A DNA stretch of 60,992 bases from Chytridium lagenaria (lineage: Eukaryota; Chytridiomycota; Chytridiomycetes; Chytridiales; Chytridiaceae): NCBI GenBank assembly GCA_025449115.1, contig JAHLKC010000190.1, positions 1 to 60,992 on the forward strand. The letters run 5' to 3'. The translations under genes and the position numbers were made by a program. Shown piece after piece: positions 58,353 through 60,992 of the stretch; within the stretch, counting starts at the first letter, position 1, and the number at the start of each line of letters is the position of its first letter. Below the pieces are notes generated by a model, which was given only the letters and a program-made list of their open reading frames with translations, ran no database searches and was not told the origin of the DNA.

Positions 58353-58727
58353 GGCTCGACGACGCTCAGAAACGAGATGCAGCGAAATGCGCTGATGACG
58401 GGGATGAGTTGCTGTGAGTTGGAGGTTTCCACTTAGAAAACACCGCCAATAATAATCTCACCCTGAACTCTGACAATATTTTGGGTGCAGAATTTAAAGC
58501 ACTAAAGGTAATAAGCTGGTCTCCGTCTTAACTGTTGTTTTGATTCTTCAACAGTTAAGACGTTCGGCTTGCAGGTCGGTACGAAATATATTCAAAACCC
58601 CCCCTTACCCCCTGAAAACTCCCGGCGTTGTTAGACCTCCATCCCATCATGAAAACAAGTACCAAAAAAACCAAAAAAACCAAAAAAACCGACGCGAAAC
58701 ATAAGCCAGTTCGTTCAATTCATATCA
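58353..58727. other. Intergenic with hairpin and CCAAAAAAA repeat
   Basis: Upstream of the transporter and downstream of REI1 (both -). It holds a 14-bp perfect hairpin (58524-58562, listed separately) and four copies of an A7 run spaced by CC (58661-58691). No coding gene is seen. Confidence 0.5.
58524..58562. other. 14-bp perfect hairpin
   Basis: CGTCTTAACTGTTG, an 11-nt loop (TTTTGATTCTT), then CAACAGTTAAGACG. The stem is perfect with no bulge. It may be a terminator, an RNA element or a mobile-element footprint. Confidence 0.6.
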
Positions 58728-60347
58728 TCAACCATCTTTCTTGACAAAATGCTTCCTAAGGTTTCCGTAATTATTGATCATCCCCGTCTTCAACTTAAAA
58801 TCAGTATACGTCCTGCTCAACTCGCAGTTCTGTTTCTTCGCCTGTCTTTCTAAAACTTTCACGGCCATTCGCGTGTGAATGGGTACTGCACCCAATGAAG
58901 CGTACCTTCCTGCGAGGCGGACAATGGAGGTAGAGTTGGACGTGGTCGACGGAGTGCGGACGGCACCCATATTGCGACGGTGATGGTAAAAGTTGTGCGG
59001 GTGTTGGGATCGGTTATGAGGGTGCGGCCGGATGCAAGAGTTAGACGGGATTCGTCTTCGGAAAGAGTAAGGCCTTTCGTTCTTTTTAAGCGGTTAGATT
59101 ATTCAATCCCGCAATATAACGAGATAAAGGCATACCTCTCCGCAACATACGCTTCCTGCTCATCTAATTCCACCCAATCCTCACCAATGTCCTCCTCCAT
59201 ATTATCCACTTCCTCCTTCCCCACCTCCTCCTCCTCCCAAGTCATCCCAAAGTCATAAAAATCCACCAACTCCTCGTCATCCCCATCCTCATAAGCAACC
59301 TTACAGTGACCTTTCATAACCATATGATCTCTCACAGCTTCAAGCGAATGCATCGCCCTTCCCTTCCCATTGCAATAAATACATAAATTCCCAACACTGA
59401 TCTTTTCACCCAAATACGTGATCAATCCTTCAAGGTCGATGAGGAACTCGAGGTCAGGGATGAAGAAGGAATGAGAAACAGCCATGTGAGACATGGAGTC
59501 TTCGAGACTGGCGGAACGGTGCGTGCAGAAAAGGCAGTCTGTGAGTGCTAGTCTGGGGGAAGTGGAGGCCTTTTTGAGAAGGATAGCGTCGAATTCGGCG
59601 TCAGTTTTTGCAGCGGCAAGTTGGATACGCCAGGGGATGATGGGCTTTGGAGGCGATGTGGAGGGGTCTGCTTCTGTTAAAGGAGTGGATTCGGGAATGG
59701 TGTCGCCTTTGGACTCAATAATTCCTTATGTTTGTTGGATATGAGGTGATTCGAGAAGGCGTTCTCAGTGCTGTACGTTTTTCTAGTATAGATATTAAAG
59801 CATCAAATGATTAGCCAAAGATCAAGATAAAGCAGGGTTAACGGAAGCCAGAACAACAAATGATGGCGATCGGTAATATATTACGGGGAGGTGAACAAAA
59901 CAGAATATGTCCTCTTACCCACAAGGTACGCAAACCAATTGAAGGCTAGACCTCTCGGTTTCCGCATCATTTATCGCCTGCTGAGCTGCAAATAACCCAC
60001 CTTCAGCACTTCACCTTCAAAAAACGAAAACCCCACCTTTCACTCTATGCACAAACGCCTCCTGAGTCACTGGAGGCAGCTCCGCAACCTTCCTCTTCAT
60101 ATTATACCGATGCCAATCCGTTCGATGATGTTCTCTTTGATGTTCAGCGCTGTGAAAGGCTACATGGCACTAGTGGGGATCAGATAACGTTAATATGGAG
60201 GAGAGTTACAGCTAGGCATGTGAACATGGCGGACTTTGTCCCGATCTTGAGGGGGATGTTGGCGGAAAGAGTCGTAATGGTTGAGTGTTCGGAGAACTGA
60301 GAGGCGGTTTCAGCGTCATCATGGTGGTGGTCGTCGTGGTCCGGCAT
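58728..60347 (-). CDS. REI1: REI1/ZNF622-like 60S ribosome maturation factor
   Basis: Start MPDHDDHHHD at 60347. An intron (donor GCT|GTAACT, acceptor CACTAG near 60174) completes the first C2H2 finger: FTCLACHVAF, HREHHRTDWHRYNMKRKVAE, LPPVTQEAF. Later a second finger pair: CLFCTHRSASLEDSMSHMAV, SHSFFIPDLEFLIDLEGLIT, CIYCNGKGRAMHSLEAVRDH, MVMKGHCKVAY. An acidic stretch follows, then SGRTL, HRSQHP-type sequence, RLAGRYASLGAVPIHTRMAV and a C-terminus ending at 58728. In yeast Rei1 acts in the cytosol late in 60S maturation, in release and recycling of Arx1-Alb1, and its C-terminal tail probes the exit tunnel. One-base shifts at about 59050 and in 59560-59760. A second partial copy lies at 60610-60992. 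Confidence 0.9.
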
Positions 60348-60609
60348 GGTGTTGAGTCGTAAAGCTTGTGACTAAGATGCTTATCTGAAATTTGAATAGA
60401 AAATATCGGTTTCAATGGCTCCGCCTCCAGGATGCCGTCGCCACATTCACGTAAAAAAACCCATGATGCATGTATGGCTGCATCCAGCATTTTTATTCAC
60501 CCGATACAAAAGAAGTATAATGTAGACACGAAGGAAAGAAAAGTCACGGCAAACAAAGCGCGATAACGAAGAAACAAAGAAAGAACAACCCCGAAAAAAC
60601 GACAACCCC
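60348..60609. other. Intergenic between tandem REI1 genes
   Basis: Short spacer including the 5' region of the first REI1 and the 3' end of the second. No extra gene is supported. Confidence 0.5.
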
Positions 60610-60992
60610 TCAATCGAACCCAATTTGACTCCTGAAATGCCTGTTCATTGTACTCTTGTTCATCTTAACTCCTACTCTTGTCCTGAAGTTCTGATAACTC
60701 TTGTTAAACTCGATATTCTGGCTCTTCGCCTCCTTCCTTAACGCCATCTCCGCCCTGATCGTGTGGATTGGGAGGGCACCAAGCGCAGCGTACCGACCGG
60801 CAAGACTGACAATCGCCAGAGAGTCTTTAGAGGGTGCGGCAGTGCGTACAGGGATGACACCCATTTGACGACGGTGATTATAAACACTATGGGGATTTTG
60901 GGAGCGGTGGAGAACGGTGCGGCCTGAGGGAGGGTGACGGGTTTCATCTTCAGAGAGGGTGATGCCTTGGGTTCTATAATAAACGAATTTCA
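60610..60992 (-). CDS. Second REI1-like gene, C-terminus only (runs off window)
   Basis: Reads in one frame from the window edge: GITLSEDE, SGRTVLHRSQNPHSVYNHRR, MGVIPVRTAAPSKDSLAIVS, LAGRYAALGALPIHTIRAEM, FRTRVGVKMNKSTMNRHFRS, stop at 60610. It is clearly homologous to the C-terminus of the REI1 at 58728-60347 (LAGRYASLGAVPIHTRMAVK; LSEDESR) but diverged, so the pair is an older tandem duplication or two specialised copies. The N-terminal fingers lie beyond the window. Confidence 0.85.
   Translation of the reverse strand, partial: KFVYYRTQGITLSEDETRHPPSGRTVLHRSQNPHSVYNHRRQMGVIPVRTAAPSKDSLAIVSLAGRYAALGALPIHTIRAEMALRKEAKSQNIEFNKSYQNFRTRVGVKMNKSTMNRHFRSQIGFD

Overview
The window looks like nuclear DNA of an early-diverging fungus, most likely a chytrid. 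Fungal housekeeping genes are recognisable (a Mug70-type CBS/PB1 protein, a Sec2-type Rab exchange factor, a GDP-mannose transporter, nitronate monooxygenase, REI1). Introns are short GT-AG with CTAAC-like branch sites. A soluble, ADCY10-like nucleotidyl cyclase is present; to my knowledge this is a trait of zoosporic fungi rather than Dikarya. The species assignment is inference only. Almost every gene, including ones expected to be essential, is crossed by isolated single-base frameshifts, often in homopolymers. I therefore treat most shifts as probable consensus errors rather than gene death and give outer gene limits.

Layout. 0.2-16.5 kb: a secreted Q/N-repeat protein, CBS/PB1 protein (-), Sec2-like GEF (+), two uncharacterised Ser/Pro/Tyr-rich multi-exon genes (+), and a coiled-coil protein with a CC1-box-like motif (-). 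17.0-35.1 kb: two adjacent Helitron-like elements. Element 1 (about 17.0-22.2 kb) is a rearranged fragment. Element 2 (about 22.2-35.1 kb) carries a large palindrome-rich satellite, two uncharacterised accessory genes and a replication-initiator/helicase transposase (zinc knuckles, DUF6570, Helitron_like_N, PIF1 helicase). 35.2-37.3 kb: first copy of an unrecognised multi-pass membrane protein (-). 38.0-43.5 kb: PH-domain protein (-) and two tandem secreted Cys-rich proteins (-). 43.9-49.8 kb: the cyclase (C1-C2-AAA-helical repeats). 49.9-54.9 kb: two more copies of the membrane protein (+). 55.3-61 kb: nitronate monooxygenase, GDP-mannose transporter, REI1 and the end of a second REI1 (all -).

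The most unusual part is the Helitron block. A GC-rich hairpin (CTCCCGT..ACGGGAG) is scattered through non-coding parts of both elements, inside introns and terminal regions, and is built into an approximately 184-bp higher-order satellite. Each element uses its own form: CTCCCGTGACGGGAG in element 1, CTCCCGTCGACGGGAG in element 2. An accessory gene with no function I recognise is present in element 2 and in two diverged partial copies in element 1, so it looks like a conserved passenger of this family. Outside the block, three copies of one unknown membrane protein around a soluble cyclase gene are the best candidate for an undescribed signalling-linked gene group.
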